Shown here: piece by piece, positions 13,614 through 27,129 of the stretch | Layout of the letters: each line of letters starts with the position of its first letter | How positions within the stretch are numbered: position 1 is the first letter of the stretch | Source: Burhinus oedicnemus | Lineage: Eukaryota > Chordata > Aves > Charadriiformes > Burhinidae | Length of the DNA: 64,000 bases | Direction of reading: 5' to 3' | Assembly: GCA_008921705.1 (NCBI GenBank) | Contig: VFFE01009182.1 | Location: forward strand, 2,066,013 to 2,130,012 | The notes under the pieces: generated by a model | What the model saw: the letters and a program-made list of their open reading frames with translations, nothing else | Told to the model about the DNA's origin: nothing | Database searches by the model: none | Program-made: the position numbers and the translations under genes

Positions 13614-15841
13614 AAAACCAAACCCTGTGTGAATGAATCCATTATTTTTTTGGCATTGTGTTGTACATTTCCAAGGAAGCAGTTTTTTAAGTTTTCCTTC
13701 AGGATTCAAATGAGACATAAAAGGCGATTTAGCAGAGGTGTTCACTACTGGCAGCTGAGCACTTCAGTGCATCGTAGATTCTTGTAGAGATTCTTCTGGC
13801 ACACGAGTTTTCTTTGTGTCATGTATGTATTTATGCAAGTATATTATCTGCTGGATTAAGTGTATCATCAAGGGCTCTTATAGTACACCCACAGATGCTG
13901 ATAGCACTGTTGTAGGGGATATTTCTTGCAGTGGTACTGGAGAGATGTTGGCAGGTTTAGACAGTGCTCAGGCACAGTCTAAATCCACTGGGTATATTTT
14001 AGGAAGCAAACTAGAAATTATATTTCCAGAAAAAAATATAATTTCCAACATCAGAAATATTACATAGCTTTCCTACAGAACTCCTTTATATTGCTCAGAT
14101 GTGTAGCCCATTACAAAGCAGCAAAATGAAAGGCAAGGTTTGCCAAGATTAGCGAGGTGGGAGATCTCTGGTTTGAGCCTAGTACTTCGGGTCTTTCAGA
14201 GAAAATATTTGACAAATTGGCAGGAGAGAAGTTTGAAGGAAAGCTCATGAGGGCTGATGGGGAAGAACAATGTTATGGATTTTCTCACAAGAGGATTAAA
14301 ATGAATTTTCCATTTCCATCTTGGTTGAATCCAGCACAGATCCTTGTTCTATCTGACATTTCAGAGGCTCCTCAATGAAGTGGGAACAGCCCATGTAAAT
14401 AAGATGGAAGTTTCATGTAACATTAACTATTTAAGACAGTATTATTGCTGTCAAAACATGTATTTATTAGAAATGGATAAGTGGAAAGGAAATCCTTCTA
14501 TTCTTCTCATTTTATCCATCTCATAATTTCTAATTAAATGGAACCTATATCTCAATTGCTCTGGCTTTTGGAATTAAAGAGCTGCAGCTCCTATGATAAG
14601 CTCTTCCCTCATCTCAAAATCCAAACCATTTAATTTGCTTAATATACTTAAGTTTATAACACTTAAAATTGTAATTTCAAAAGAGTAATACAGCCCTTTC
14701 TTTTATAATGTGATCCAAAAATAAGCATACAACACATTAGTGAACATTTTTTCTAAACTGCTTGAAACTTTCAATATCAGTCTTGTATATAATTTCAGGA
14801 GTCCAATAGAGGATGTATATAAAAAATGACTAGAGCTGTTGTGTGGTATAACTATTTTTTTAAATCATAGGGTAGATTTTACAAAGAAATAAGGCCTGCT
14901 CTTTGAATAATGCTGCATTTTAAATACATACAGATAGCTGAGGGGAACAGTGAGAGATCGGCATTTATTATGGAGAAATTCTTCTGCCCTGATATCAAAG
15001 CAATGCCACGCTCCACATCTTCACATCAGGCAGGTTAACAAGTAAATATCTGAAAATAGCTCCCGCCTCACCAAATGACCCTAAATCACCTTCAAACAGA
15101 TTTTTTTTGTAAGACTACTGTAAGATGCTCTTCCTGGAGAGCTTTTAAAAATATGCTCTCAGCATCTTTAACACCTTCCTTTGAAAGACCAGCCCATGTA
15201 CAACACTTGACTTCAAAGGATTTGCAGTTACATTTATATTTAGTGGACTTCAATAGAATATGCCTAGTCCAACATATAACAGGATTTTACTTCCTTGTTT
15301 TTACCGGAAAAACTTCATTTAAAAAAAAATAAACAGATTTTAAGATTTCCAAGCATACTAATACCTTTGAAAGCAAAACAAGAAAGTTTTCTATAGTCAG
15401 ATTTTTTAAATCACCACTTAAATGGGAACTAATTGTATGATAATGGAACAAGGTGAAATACTGAATATTCTGAGTGACTGTGTTCTTATTAATTAAGCAG
15501 CAAGTATGACACCTCTGTTAAATACCAAAGTAACAAACTGAGTGTCCAGTACTTAAAGGAAACAGGAGGGTCTCTGAAGAATACACCAAGTGACAGCTTG
15601 CCTGAAGAAAAAAGGAAATATATGTAACCTTACATTATAATTGTTTTAGAATAACGTTCATGTGTTGAAAAAGGATATGCCCATTTTTGAGCAACAATTG
15701 TTGCTTTTTCTAGAAAAGGGCTGAAGTTAAAAGTCTCAGTCCCTTTAAAAAAAAATATACTCACCATGTGAGGATCCCAGCACAAAGAAAATCTTGATTT
15801 TATACTTCTAATTGGAAGTTTAACAGTTTTGTGTTTTTCAG
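13614..15841. other. Unique non-coding sequence left of the candidate exon
   Basis: No gene or transposable element recognised. The last ~25 bases (about 15815-15841) are T-rich and end in AG, forming the apparent splice acceptor of the candidate exon that follows. Confidence 0.5.
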
Positions 15842-15923
15842 TGAGGCACGCTAAGCCTGTTTACAGCAAAGGCTCTCCTAAAGAACTCTATGAAGAGAAG
15901 CTCCAGTCCTTGCACACCACCGG
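15842..15923 (+). other. Candidate internal coding exon, gene unknown
   Basis: An 82-bp segment is bounded by AG (15840-15841), preceded by a T-rich tract (GTGTTTTTCAG), and by GT (15924-15925, context GG|GTAACT). One frame is open: two leading bases, 26 codons, then two trailing bases, so the exon would begin in phase 1 and end in phase 2. The encoded piece is polar and charged, beginning RHAKPVYSKGSPKELYEEKL and continuing QSLHTT. Third codon positions are clearly more GC-rich than the surrounding DNA, as expected for coding sequence and not for this AT-rich background. The ELYEEKL stretch slightly resembles the second helix of LEM domains (RKLYEKKL in LAP2-type proteins), but that is too short to assign a family. 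The donor has C at +5, a weakness. I cannot name the gene and see no partner exon nearby, so it would be flanked by large introns. A chance AG...GT pair around an open stretch is the alternative. Confidence 0.38.
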
Positions 15924-18900
15924 GTAACTACTGTTTCACTGTCCCTTACAGCTTTAGGGTCACAGTTTACTGAATATTTGGGAGCTGCTTAGCATGTACT
16001 TATATGTGTTAAGATAAATTAAAAATTATGAAGAGTGTCAGCAATGCCAATCACCTCCTCAAAGACAAATATAAGACAACAAGCTAAACAGATGATCTTT
16101 GAGTCAAACCACGTTGCACATCCATTTGCAGCCAGATGAAAAGTACAGAGCAGAGGAAGATTTACTGTGATACACTATACCTGTAATACTGGCATAGGTG
16201 TTAACAGCCTGATGACACATCAGACCTTCAATCCCAACACAGCAGCGTACAATTTAAGGTGTAGGGTTGATGGTAGTAGGACCTTCTGAATTCTAACAGT
16301 AGTAATCCTTTGGGGGACAGGAGGTATTCCTCTATGTAATGATATACACGGGAGAGACTTGGAGTTTCTTTGTTGTTTTCTGGTGAGTAAAAATTGGTTC
16401 AGTACACACCATTGACCCAGTTAGTCTACCTGAGTTTGGATACAGTGAACTACTACTCCATGGTACCAAACACACAGAGAGCATTTCAAAATACCCTTCC
16501 AAAGCCATCACTCTTCAGGTCAGAGGGAAATGGGGAGCATGGCTAGAACTGACATCTACTGAACCCTGGTGAACTTGTCACATTGTACTTGCTGTAAAAC
16601 GAGTTGTTCCGGAGATGAAACCCTGTTCAGTTGATTTGAGAAACATTTTGAAAATTATGGGAAAAAAAAAATCTTGAAAAAAGAGCAATAAATGGCATAG
16701 TTCTCCAGTAATTTGAAATACATATATATACATATTCCTATGTGTACATAAGACAATATAAAGCATAAAAATATGAGCCAATGATATCTATGGAAAGTTA
16801 AAGCTTAGCACCAGTACTAACTGTCACAGCAATTCTTGAGATTATGAACTGCTGTTCAGAACAAGTCATCTAGCCTAATCCAAGCCCCATGTGGTTAGGA
16901 TGACAGGGTTTTTAGGTTAAAGTTATTCTCAGTTGGCACCCGATCATCTGCTGTGGATAAGGTAACCCTGTGTGTGGCTGCTGGATAGTCCGGACATCAC
17001 TGCTCCTCAGCTTGCCAGCTAAGGATGTGACTGCCGGCCCCACAGACCTCGTGTTGCCCGACCATCATAGTGACCCCAGGTGAGCAGCAAGGCTCTCCCC
17101 GTGCTCAGTTAATACGGCTTATGTAATCCAGAAATGTGAAACCACTGTGGATTAATCAGTTCTCAAACTAAATTTGATAGCTTGAAACCCTTTTCTACAC
17201 TTTCTTGGTCTTCTTCCCCATTTGGCAGATAGGGGGGGGAAGAGAGAGAAAAAGAAAGTGTTAAAGAAGCATTCTAACACTTAGTCCATTTTTTATGTGT
17301 AAGAAGATTCCCAAAAGCAAGGCTATGAAATACGAAGTATTTCATGTTTGCTTTCTCCGAGTTGAAAAATATTGGTTTTGGATTCGAAATGCAACAGTTA
17401 AATTTGAAGTAAATTGATTTTTGTGCTCTGCAGTGAAATTTGCCATTTGCCATAAATTATAATAGAGACTTTTTTCCCCTAAGATTACGGTAGAAAGAAA
17501 AAAAAAAATCAGTAAAATATTTACTGTCAGTAAAGTCTAGTAACAAATGAGTGTTATCAGTTTATTCTTGTTAATACAGGACAACAAAAAAATATCGCTT
17601 TAATAGCAATACTTTTTCCTAGTAAAAAAGGCATTATTTTAAACCATACATTTAAAATGTGTAACACACTTCTGGCAAGCATATGGGCTCTGATTGTCAA
17701 ACATATGCCATAAATTCATAGACAGAGTCAGGGCAAATCATTTGACCTTCTTGTGGCTCAGACAATCCAGCTGTAAAATTAGATGAAAGCAGAACTGATA
17801 AACAGATGCTGCTGCATCCACTTTGAGCTTTCTTGAACAAACAACATCTTAAAGGAGCAGAATTAATGCCTTTTATGAACTGCACTATTTTATTTGATGC
17901 TTATTGGCACAATCTGTGAATTAAAACAAAAAACTGAAAAACTTTGCAAGCCTGCTGCAGATATTATATTAAATTTCCTAATTTACAAATTCCTTACACG
18001 TTTCCAAAGGCAGGCAATAGCCACCTGGAGAACTGAGCCTACTGGCCTTTGGCAAGGAAGGTTTGCCTGGAGTGAGTTGGGTACCGCAGTCTAAACCATC
18101 TGTCACATCCACTCTGGACCCACAAGAGCTTAGAGGGGCATCCAGAGAGAAGGCCAGGCGAAAGCACATGACATATGCACTGATTTAGTCCATTTTCTAG
18201 GCAGTCAGCCACCCCAGAAGCTCTAGCTGGAATTTGAAATTCCTTTTTCCTCTCATCAAGGCACAGAGAAATCTACTGTTTGCTCATATCTGGGTTGCCA
18301 GCTTCTGCTGGGCTCCAGCGTATTGGCAGCTGATAATAGTGTACTGCAATGTCCTATCCGGCAGGCTCTGCCGTCCCTGCTAGGAGGAATCAGTCACACC
18401 TATGCTACCACGGGTATGCATTGCACATACCGCATCTGTGCAATCACAGGTGATGGAGCCCTTAAAAACCTTAAAACCAGTCAGGCATGCAGGCAGGCGG
18501 AACATGAGCAGTGGCAGTTGCAGACACCCATGTGGGAATACGAGTTTCCACCCTGCTGTTTTTGGATTTACTCAGAAGTTTGTATTGGGAAAGCATTTAA
18601 AAATCATGAAGGAAATTTAAAAAAGAAAAGAAAAAAACCAAACAGAATGCACACCCACAACTTAAGTCTGTTTATTTCTACTTGAACTTGGGAATATACA
18701 CTACTCCTATAAGTACAGCACTTGAGATTTTATTTCAAAGGCAAGTGAGGCAAACATATCCAAATTTGCACCTTTTCTGTTGACCTCACTTTTTGGAGGG
18801 GAGGAAATAGTATTTTGATTATTTTGAGACCATAATTTGGAACAAGCAATTAAACAGAAAACCCTGAGAGGTTTCATCTAAGGAAGAGTGAAATTAAATG

Positions 18901-21900
18901 TGTTACATGGGGTTTTTTATCATATTTAATCTATTGACTCCATAAAGTACTCAATGAATTCAGTCAGAACTGAAAGCCACGTTTACCTCACTCACTTTTC
19001 AAAACCAGAAACTATTCCCTGTTTAGCAAATGAATTGCCTTCCCCTGCCCCAGAGGTGGAGGGTCCTTGCTTAAGCCAAGCAACCATAAACCAGGTTCTG
19101 ATGCACTAAGTACAGCAGCGTGGGGTCCTCAGTGATGACTCTGGATCTAGGATATACTATAATTAAACACAACTGAGCCCAGAACACTAAAACAAGTGTT
19201 GATTTTTTTTTTTTCTAATGCTGTCCAACTGTGCCAACAGGTGTAGTTGTCATTAGAAATAATAAAGAAGTGCTAGTAATTAGTGTACTATATTTTTGGT
19301 GGCAGCAAAGAAAGTAAATTTTTCCAAAATATATTACCCCTGGTTTTGCCCTACAGGACTAAAGCTGATGGAAATACATTTCTCCTATAAACACCTCCTC
19401 ATACCTTTGGAGCTGTTTATGAGGAAGGAGTTATTATATTAACTATCCTGTCATTCTGAAATTTAATTCATGTAGCAATATCATGTCCTAAGGGCACATT
19501 ATATTTTCAGATAAAGATTATTTCAAAAAAGCCCCTTTATTTTTAACAAATTTGCATGAGTTCTTGTCATTTTATCTGATTTGGTTCTTTCGTGGAACTA
19601 ATCCATCACTTGGTTACTAAGATAGCTTTTGCAATTGAACACTGCTTTGCCAGGGAATGTATGCATATTTTATACCTTCTTGAAAACAGAGTTTAAAGAA
19701 TAGTGTGAATTCCCTAGAAAGCAAGCTGTAGAGGGATGAAGCCAAATTCTTTGTTAATAAATGTCACAGTTTGATCAAAAAATAAAATAAAGGGAGGAAA
19801 ATTGCAAGCTATATAACAGTAACCCATTTCACTAGAAGGGCAAAGAACACATTACATTTCACTGATGAGACAAAATACTATGCATTTGTTCTTGCCTGTT
19901 TGGATTATATAAACTCACAAAACCAACTTTATCTACAAAAGAGTATGATGTTACAAAATCATTTTTGATAAAATATAATCCATCACTAGATGTACAAAGA
20001 TACGTTTTAGAGAATGAACAAACAAAAAGACAGCATTACTTATTTTGCAAAGAAAGAAGACTGCAGGAGGTTCAAATAGGATTAAACCTAGCCTTAATTC
20101 CGGAACACTTTGAGCATTTTGGATAGTTAATATTTGCATGTTTCTAGCTATCTGTGAATTTTAATTAAACATGAATGTTTCTGTTAAATGGAGTGGAACA
20201 TCGTTTAATATTCCAACACAATCCTAAAGACAAGAACTTAGGTTAAATGTCTCAAGTAGTTCAAGAGTTCTCTAAGTAGAGAACAACAGAATTTCATTTC
20301 TTTGTAGCCATATTTTAATAGTGGGGACAGCTCGTTCAAACGACAGACAGACTAGAGCAATGAAATTCTACTTCATATGATACAGAGCTGCCTCTTTTGG
20401 GGGAAATCCTTGGATTCCCAGTTCCAGCTCAGCCATTTCAGCCTTGGTATCTTCATTCAAATATTTTTCTGGACACAGCTTGTTTGTGTAAGTCATTTCT
20501 GAGACACTATTTAAAGCCTTTCCCCAAAAGCTTAACCGTTCTCATCAAAACAGTTTAAGGTACAAAAGAGGTCACACAGTTAAATCATCTTCTTGGAGGG
20601 ACAAGAAACAGCTTGTAGCTGAGAAGCTGCCCAAAAAGACATCTGCCATGGCAAAACATGGACGAGCTTCACAGAGTATGTGGCCATAAGGAACCAAGTG
20701 GAGCGTTTGCCTATACATTTCTCCCTACGAGACATTACAAAATAGCTTATGTGCAAGGCAGGGAATGCCCCTTGCGCTTGTGTTTTCTGGGGTAGGGTAG
20801 AAGACAGATGAAGTGAATAAAGAGCAACATCCTTCTAAAAGTTTTAGCCTTTTCCTTTCTTCCTCTGTGGTTAAGATGTGTTTTGTACTGGAGGCCTTAC
20901 ACCTAGTTGAATGACTATGCCTGAGAGGCTGATGCAGAGCAGCCTAGGGCCATCAGCTTCCACTGCATCTCAGCCGTTGGTGTATCCACAAGAATGGCAA
21001 AATCCCTACAGAAAAAAAAAACTATTTGAGGGAAGAAGTTAAGACTCTAAGGCTGCCGTGCTGAATGGAGTACTGGATAATGCTTATTAGGAAGTGGTGT
21101 TTGTCTGTATAGAGCATGTCCAGGTACTCCTTTCTGCTAGAGGAGTCAGAAAGAGACTACATACCACTCCAATACTGGCAAAGCTGTGGATTTGCAGCAA
21201 GATGGGTGTGGGTAACCTGAGTTGCATGGAAGAGAACCAAGAACCAGGAAAAATCTTTCCTGTCAGCACTATTTCAGTGTAAAACATGAAGCGATTGTGG
21301 TTAATGCATTTCTTATTCCTGAAAAAGTTAGCCAATAAGCACAAAAAAAAAATAGTTCTCCAAAATCAGGAATATGTCCAAGAATGTAAATGGCTTGAGA
21401 GTGCAAGTAAGTCACTGATTTCGTAGTCTAAGGGAGGGGCCTTCAGCAAGCCTTGGGTGTCCATATGGGAGAGAAGAACAGACAGGAAAAGGTGGAGAGT
21501 AAGGAAAACCTCAGAAGTATAATTTTTGATATTATGAGCAAGGTTCCTTCAGGAGCCTCTGGAAAACTATCAGCTGAGGGCCAGAGAAAATTCAGACTCC
21601 TTACTTTCATAGAACGAAGCTGTGTTTTTGCACATCCCTAGCTCTTTAGTCTCCCCACTAACTTGTAAAATACCATTAAGAAAGTTATTCTCAGAAAATG
21701 TTACTGTACAATATTATTATAACCTTTCAGCCACCGAATCAAAAGAAAAAAAAAAAAGGCAGACTGACTTTAATGGCTAACAGTTCATATTGTTTTAGTT
21801 CACCTTTTACACAAAAATGAAGATGTGGCAAAAATAAATACAAAGTTCAAAAATCTTCAATTCAATCTTATGGTTCATTTCCATTTATATGAATAATTAA

Positions 21901-22317
21901 TAAAATAATTTTTAAAAAATCGGTATCCATTCATAAAGTAAATGCAGATCAAAGCCATCCTCCATTAATAAAATATTGAGCTACATAATACTCCTGAACT
22001 GAGCAGTTTTTTGTCGGCAAGACAAGTTAATTGGTATTTTGACCTTTCACTTTTAGTGCTGACCTGAGGTTAACAGGAAGGACAATCGTTCTGGAAGTAA
22101 GTGTGCGACAAGATCTTAAAATTGTTATTGTCTCAAACAGTCATCTACACTCTTAGTCAAATAGCCTGCAAAAGAATTAAACCTGTCTGTGGCTATCTAG
22201 TGCACTGAGGCAATGTCAAGGGCTTTTTTTGTTATTTATATTTTTTTGTTCAATTTGGCTGCTGTTTGTGTTGCTGAGACCTGACTGATCTCACTGGAAA
22301 CTGTTCCATTTATCCAG
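15924..22317. other. Unique non-coding sequence
   Basis: No gene recognised. Two short GC-richer patches occur (about 16930-17110 and 18000-18180). The first contains a splice-like block (…CTCAG at about 17010, CCCAG|GTGAGC at about 17080) that is open in one frame for 22 codons, but nothing recognisable is encoded. Poly-A and A-rich runs are scattered. Confidence 0.5.
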
Positions 22318-22440
22318 ACACGACAAAGTTCAAAGACCGTACACACGCGAGGGGTGGCAATCAGTCAGTGGAGGAGAGGTTTCTGCCCAATCGATACCCC
22401 TGGCCCCGTCCAGTACGCACCGACAAGCAGGATAAGCATC
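22318..22440. other. CpG cluster in CpG-poor surroundings
   Basis: Eight CpG dinucleotides fall within about 110 bp (for example ACACGCGAG and CAATCGAT), far above the local background. A 63-codon minus-strand frame (22330-22521) crosses it but is unrecognised. Retained CpGs can mark an unmethylated regulatory element or a recent insertion. This is inference from composition. Confidence 0.3.
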
Positions 22441-25339
22441 ATCTCCCCTTCCCCCATTCTGCATTAAATGTACTTGCAAAATGTCACATACTGCGCACTC
22501 CAGAGATGGAAATGTTATCACAGCACAGGTCAGTAAACTATTGATGGGACTAAGCTATGTCTACTGATGTTCAGGGAAAGACGTGTGGCAGTTTGATCTA
22601 GCAAGGGGTCTATTTTGCAACTCTCTTCTCCGTGTTGTCTTTCTGGTTCACTTTACAATGCTTCAGTGTCAAAGCTTCAGCAAACATGGGATCATACTGT
22701 AGGGGGGTCTGCAGCAGATGTTTAAAAAAAAAGAAAAGAGAAGGGGGTTTTGTGTCTCGTAATGTCCTAAAAAATTAACTTGTAGTTTGGCACTCCTTAA
22801 AGTGTCAGAGCCTTCATACTGCTACAACTTCATCACGTACACAAATGATGACTTGCAATGACTAGATAGCCAAGTTTACTAATGTTCTAATTATGTCACT
22901 GTGAATTAAATGTACAGTAGTTTAAATTGCTTTGCTAATGCCTGTAGGGTGACTACTAGCAATGAAAGCAATATCAGGTCAGACATTTGGGTCACAGTGT
23001 GACAACCTTTCCTAACAAAGTTGGACTTCTTTCACCTGATTTTAGCTTTGTCATAACATAAGTTTTAGATCATAAGTTCAATTTGTTTGGTGTAGAAAAC
23101 AAATATCAAAACCATTGAGAGCGTCTATGTAGTATAGCATTATATACTGTATAATTTTGTTTCCCTCTCTTCATATGTCTGATTCTGTTTGCGTATTGTC
23201 AGTGTACTGCTCAACTATGGCTGGAAACCACTTGAAACTGCAGACTTACAGAGTCCACTCCACCACTGCAACATAGGACAGGCTTGCAAGAAGATCTCCT
23301 CACCCCCTTCTGGACAGACCAGGGGCTAGTTAAAATGGGAGCTCGTATTCTTGCTCGTGTTGCTTTGACAGAGAAAGTAAAAATCGTTCTGACATATTTC
23401 TGAGAAATGGGCTGACCCTGAATATCTCCTGCACACAAATGAATAACGCAATATGGGTAGTCATGGGACAATCTATATTATCTTTGTTGATATTACAAAG
23501 TCCACCCACCATATGCCACAAGGAATTCTGTTCCTTCCAAAACCCTCTTATCAGGGCAAAGTGATTTCACCACCCTCCTCATCAAATAACTTTTCTGCAA
23601 ATGGTAGAGTCTGGACTTCTAAAATATATACTATCTACAGTATACCTATCTTACATTTATATGCATGTGTGTTTGTAGGCATGTGTGCATGACTATGCAT
23701 CTACATGTAGTCACACTGCATGCAAGCATTTTTTACTATATACTTCTGATAAAAGCTAAAGAAAAGACCATTTTATTACTGTATGACATATTTCCACTGA
23801 TTAGTGAAACTCAGCCTCTGAGGCTCATTCACCTGTGCATGCACCAAATTGATCAGGCACTCCAAAAAGAGGGTTTTGGGGTGAGGATTTCACTCTGTAA
23901 AACTACACATGGCTATTGTTACTAGATCTGCTAATGAAAAGGTAGCAGCAGATGGTATTCTCCAGGCAGATGCAAGAGAGCTATGTCTCCTCAGCTAACA
24001 GAACATAAGCCAACTTGAAACCAGAAGTCCTGTGAAAATGCAGTCCTGAGCTCGAAATAATAAGCTTTCTGGATATTCAGAATATATCCATTTTGGCTGC
24101 ATTGGGATTGCCACACAGCTTTTGCAGTGTCCTGCCATTTCATCTGTGGCTAGAGCTGAGGTTGCGTCTACTTGCAGTCTCCCATATGGATATAGATTGC
24201 AATACTGTTTAGCTACACCCATGCCAGCAAACCGAACAGGCCAGCACTAGGATGTGATGATATGCATTATTGGAACTCTCTTGACACGTTTGGCCTGTAC
24301 CAACTAGTTGCATCCAGAAAATACTCAGGGACAATTTGGGGGACTATCACGGATCAAGAACCGCTCTCAGCAGGCACAAGAGACCAAACGACTCTGTTTT
24401 GGGAGGAAGGGGGCAAGAGAGGAAAGGAGGGAAATTAACCATATGGCAAAAGCTGTGCTATGCCTTTTATCTGCGGGGCCAGATGACAAGATTTTCTCCA
24501 CCTATTTGCTATAATAAACATATCCTCTGAGGTCTACCTTCCAGATTCTGACAAAGCACTTACAGTGAAAGTATGAAGAATAAGAAGATTCCACAGTACG
24601 ACAATTTGCTTCCTTAAAAATACAATATTTGAAATAGTTAATCAAGTGAGTACTCATATGCCAAAGGAAATAAATAAGAAGCAGATATGTGAAAAAGTTA
24701 TAAGATCTAGCCATTATTTTACTCCTAGATCCCAAATGTGTCTTATTTTGATGCTCTGGTTCTGAACCTCACATGTCTCAGCTCCTATCCCGCATAAGTT
24801 GAGGCTTACAAAATGTCTCATTGAAAAAGAAACGATCGAGTTGGTTTATTGACTTTGAACAGATGGTTAAAAGGGACATCATGAAAACATTTAAATGTTC
24901 AAAAGGATATTGATTAAATGTAAACCAGATACTTTCGAAGTGTTCGGATAGCCAAGACTCATTTTTTAGGGAACATAGAGAAAACAAATCCGATCGGAAT
25001 ATGTATCTCATGGAAAGAGTGGGAAACGTTAAACTCAATTCAAGTAGAAATAGGCAGAATAACTTACATGATAAGGGAAATTTGCTGACTCAGTGGAATT
25101 TAATAATAGTAAATATGCCTACTGCCAGACATCATCCCCTGAAATCTAGTGCTCTGATCCAGAACATAAATTCTTCCGCATGTGCAGTCAAATGGTAATG
25201 GTAAGAAGCCTAGACAGTGTGAAGAAAATTGTACAGATGTACTTTTGCAAAGAAAAGAATTAGGTTGAAAAGCAGAGAAGTGGCCTTTTCTGTAGTTCAA
25301 AAGGTATTTTTATAATTATGGTCTTCCTGTTCTCAAACT
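22441..25339. other. Unique non-coding sequence
   Basis: No gene, RNA or transposable element recognised. Short frames on both strands are unconvincing. A modestly GC-rich purine stretch (about 24340-24490) contains GGGAGG/GGGGGC runs but no coding pattern. Confidence 0.5.
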
Positions 25340-25350
25340 CCCCCCCCCCC
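25340..25350. repeat. Poly-C run (11)
   Basis: Eleven consecutive C. Homopolymer runs of this kind are prone to length error in sequencing and assembly. Confidence 0.85.
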
Positions 25351-25696
25351 ATTTACTTCACTTGACTGTCTAAATCTCTTCTATTATGTGAATGCCACAT
25401 ATATCTGGCTAACTTGCATTTTGGAATAGGTATGTGCCTTTTTCTCAGAGTAACTGCAAGTTCTTCCTCGAATTTATTATTTTTTTGTTTACTTTTTACT
25501 TTTATTTAAAAAAACTAAGAAAGAGCATGTTATCAAAATATTCATAAGAAGCTCAAAGAGAGTTTTGTTCAGATACACTGAATAATATAGGGTACACATC
25601 ATCTTTTGATGGAGAAGAGGGAATTAAATGTGGCTTACAAAGACAGAAAACCAAACTCTCCCACCCCTCCAACAAAACATATTACAAAATCCCCTT

Positions 25697-25720
25697 GGGG
25701 GCAGGGGAGGGGGGAGGGGG
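25697..25720 (+). repeat. G-rich tract, potential G-quadruplex
   Basis: Four G-runs (25697-25701, 25704-25707, 25709-25714, 25716-25720) are separated by CA, A and A, meeting the usual G-quadruplex pattern with very short loops. No gene flanks it. Confidence 0.75.
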
Positions 25721-27129
25721 AGAAAAAAGGATGCAAAGTTACAGTTTCTGTATTCAATCCTGGACCACAAATAATCTGAAGACTGTTTAGAAATGAATTA
25801 TGCTGGGTTTGCATCTTTAAACCATCTACTATGTAATGACTGTAGGCTGTTATATACATAGGGGAACCCCTGTGATAAACAAGGGAATTTACTATGTGCT
25901 GTCTTCAAGCTACCGGTTTGATGTGCTTCCTTAAATAATTGCAAAGTAGACCTAGGCAATGACATTACTTGCACAGGCAAATTCCTTCCGTGCTTGCAGG
26001 AAAGGGCCTCGGAGACAGAGAGGGAAAGAATCACAACAATAAACGGTTACAGCTATGTAATCAATATGCTAAAAGGAGTTCTGAACTTGCTGTACTTGTC
26101 CATCACTTGGTGCAATGTAATTATGATTGTTAAGAAGATTTCACTGGCATTTTTTTTGTCCAAGTGGTGCAAATTTGCATCTTGCATAGGGACCATCTCA
26201 AAATAATTTCAGTGAATATTTGGTATCGCACTGCTCTGTGCTTCTTGTTTCATATCAGAGTCCTGCACAGGGCTGCAAAAACCAGGACACAATTTATACA
26301 CTTGCCATCTGTGCAGGGTATGACTATCATAAAAAATGCACAAACACCTTCTGGGGTGAGATTTCTTGGTGGTTATTACATAACAGCTACACATTTAAAT
26401 GCACATTTTAATCTATATGGGTCCAATCCAGAACTGCTGGAAGTCCTTTACAGAGTAATCACATATTTTGCCAGGCTTGTGTTTGGCTAAACTTTTGCCC
26501 AGTCCAGTGATTTTGAGACTCTGTTCCCAGCCATTCTGCTCACTCCCTGCCTTTTCATCAGTAACTGTCAGGGCAGTGTTTAAAAAAAAGAAATAAGAAA
26601 ACAAAACAGAAAAAAAACCCTCTGTAAATACAAACACCCAAAATGCCACCATCCACTACCAACAACCCCCCCCATCTTAAGAATAAGCTGCAGAGTACAA
26701 ATACATGTCAGCATTGATTACATGAATATTGAATATATAGCACTTCAAAGGGGAAGGTAGAAGTCATTGTGCTGAGTACCTGGTTTTCTCCTATTTGCTG
26801 ATTAGCATAATATGGAGCTAACTAGAAAATTTAAAAAAAAAAATTAAAAAAAAGGACACTAAAGACACTAAAATCCTGAGAATTTCAATGCATCACAAGC
26901 TCAAGATTTGCATGTATTGGGAGTGAATGTGAAGGGATGTCGTAAGGCAGCGTACCTTGCACAGACTCCCCAAAAAGCAACCCTACACCAAGATATTTAC
27001 TGTCCAGCCAGAGCGTTGCTGTATGACTATGGTGGGACTGCTCCAGTGCCAGAAAGTGGAGTGTCTTCTGTAATTAAGAGATAACTTTTCTTTGATAACA
27101 TGCCAAGAAAATAACAACTTTGCTACAGC
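25721..27129. other. Unique non-coding sequence with A-rich runs
   Basis: Nothing gene-like recognised. A-rich low-complexity stretches occur at about 26580-26615 and 26828-26855. A 108-codon + frame (26164-26490) has no recognisable motif and AT-ending codons. Confidence 0.5.
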
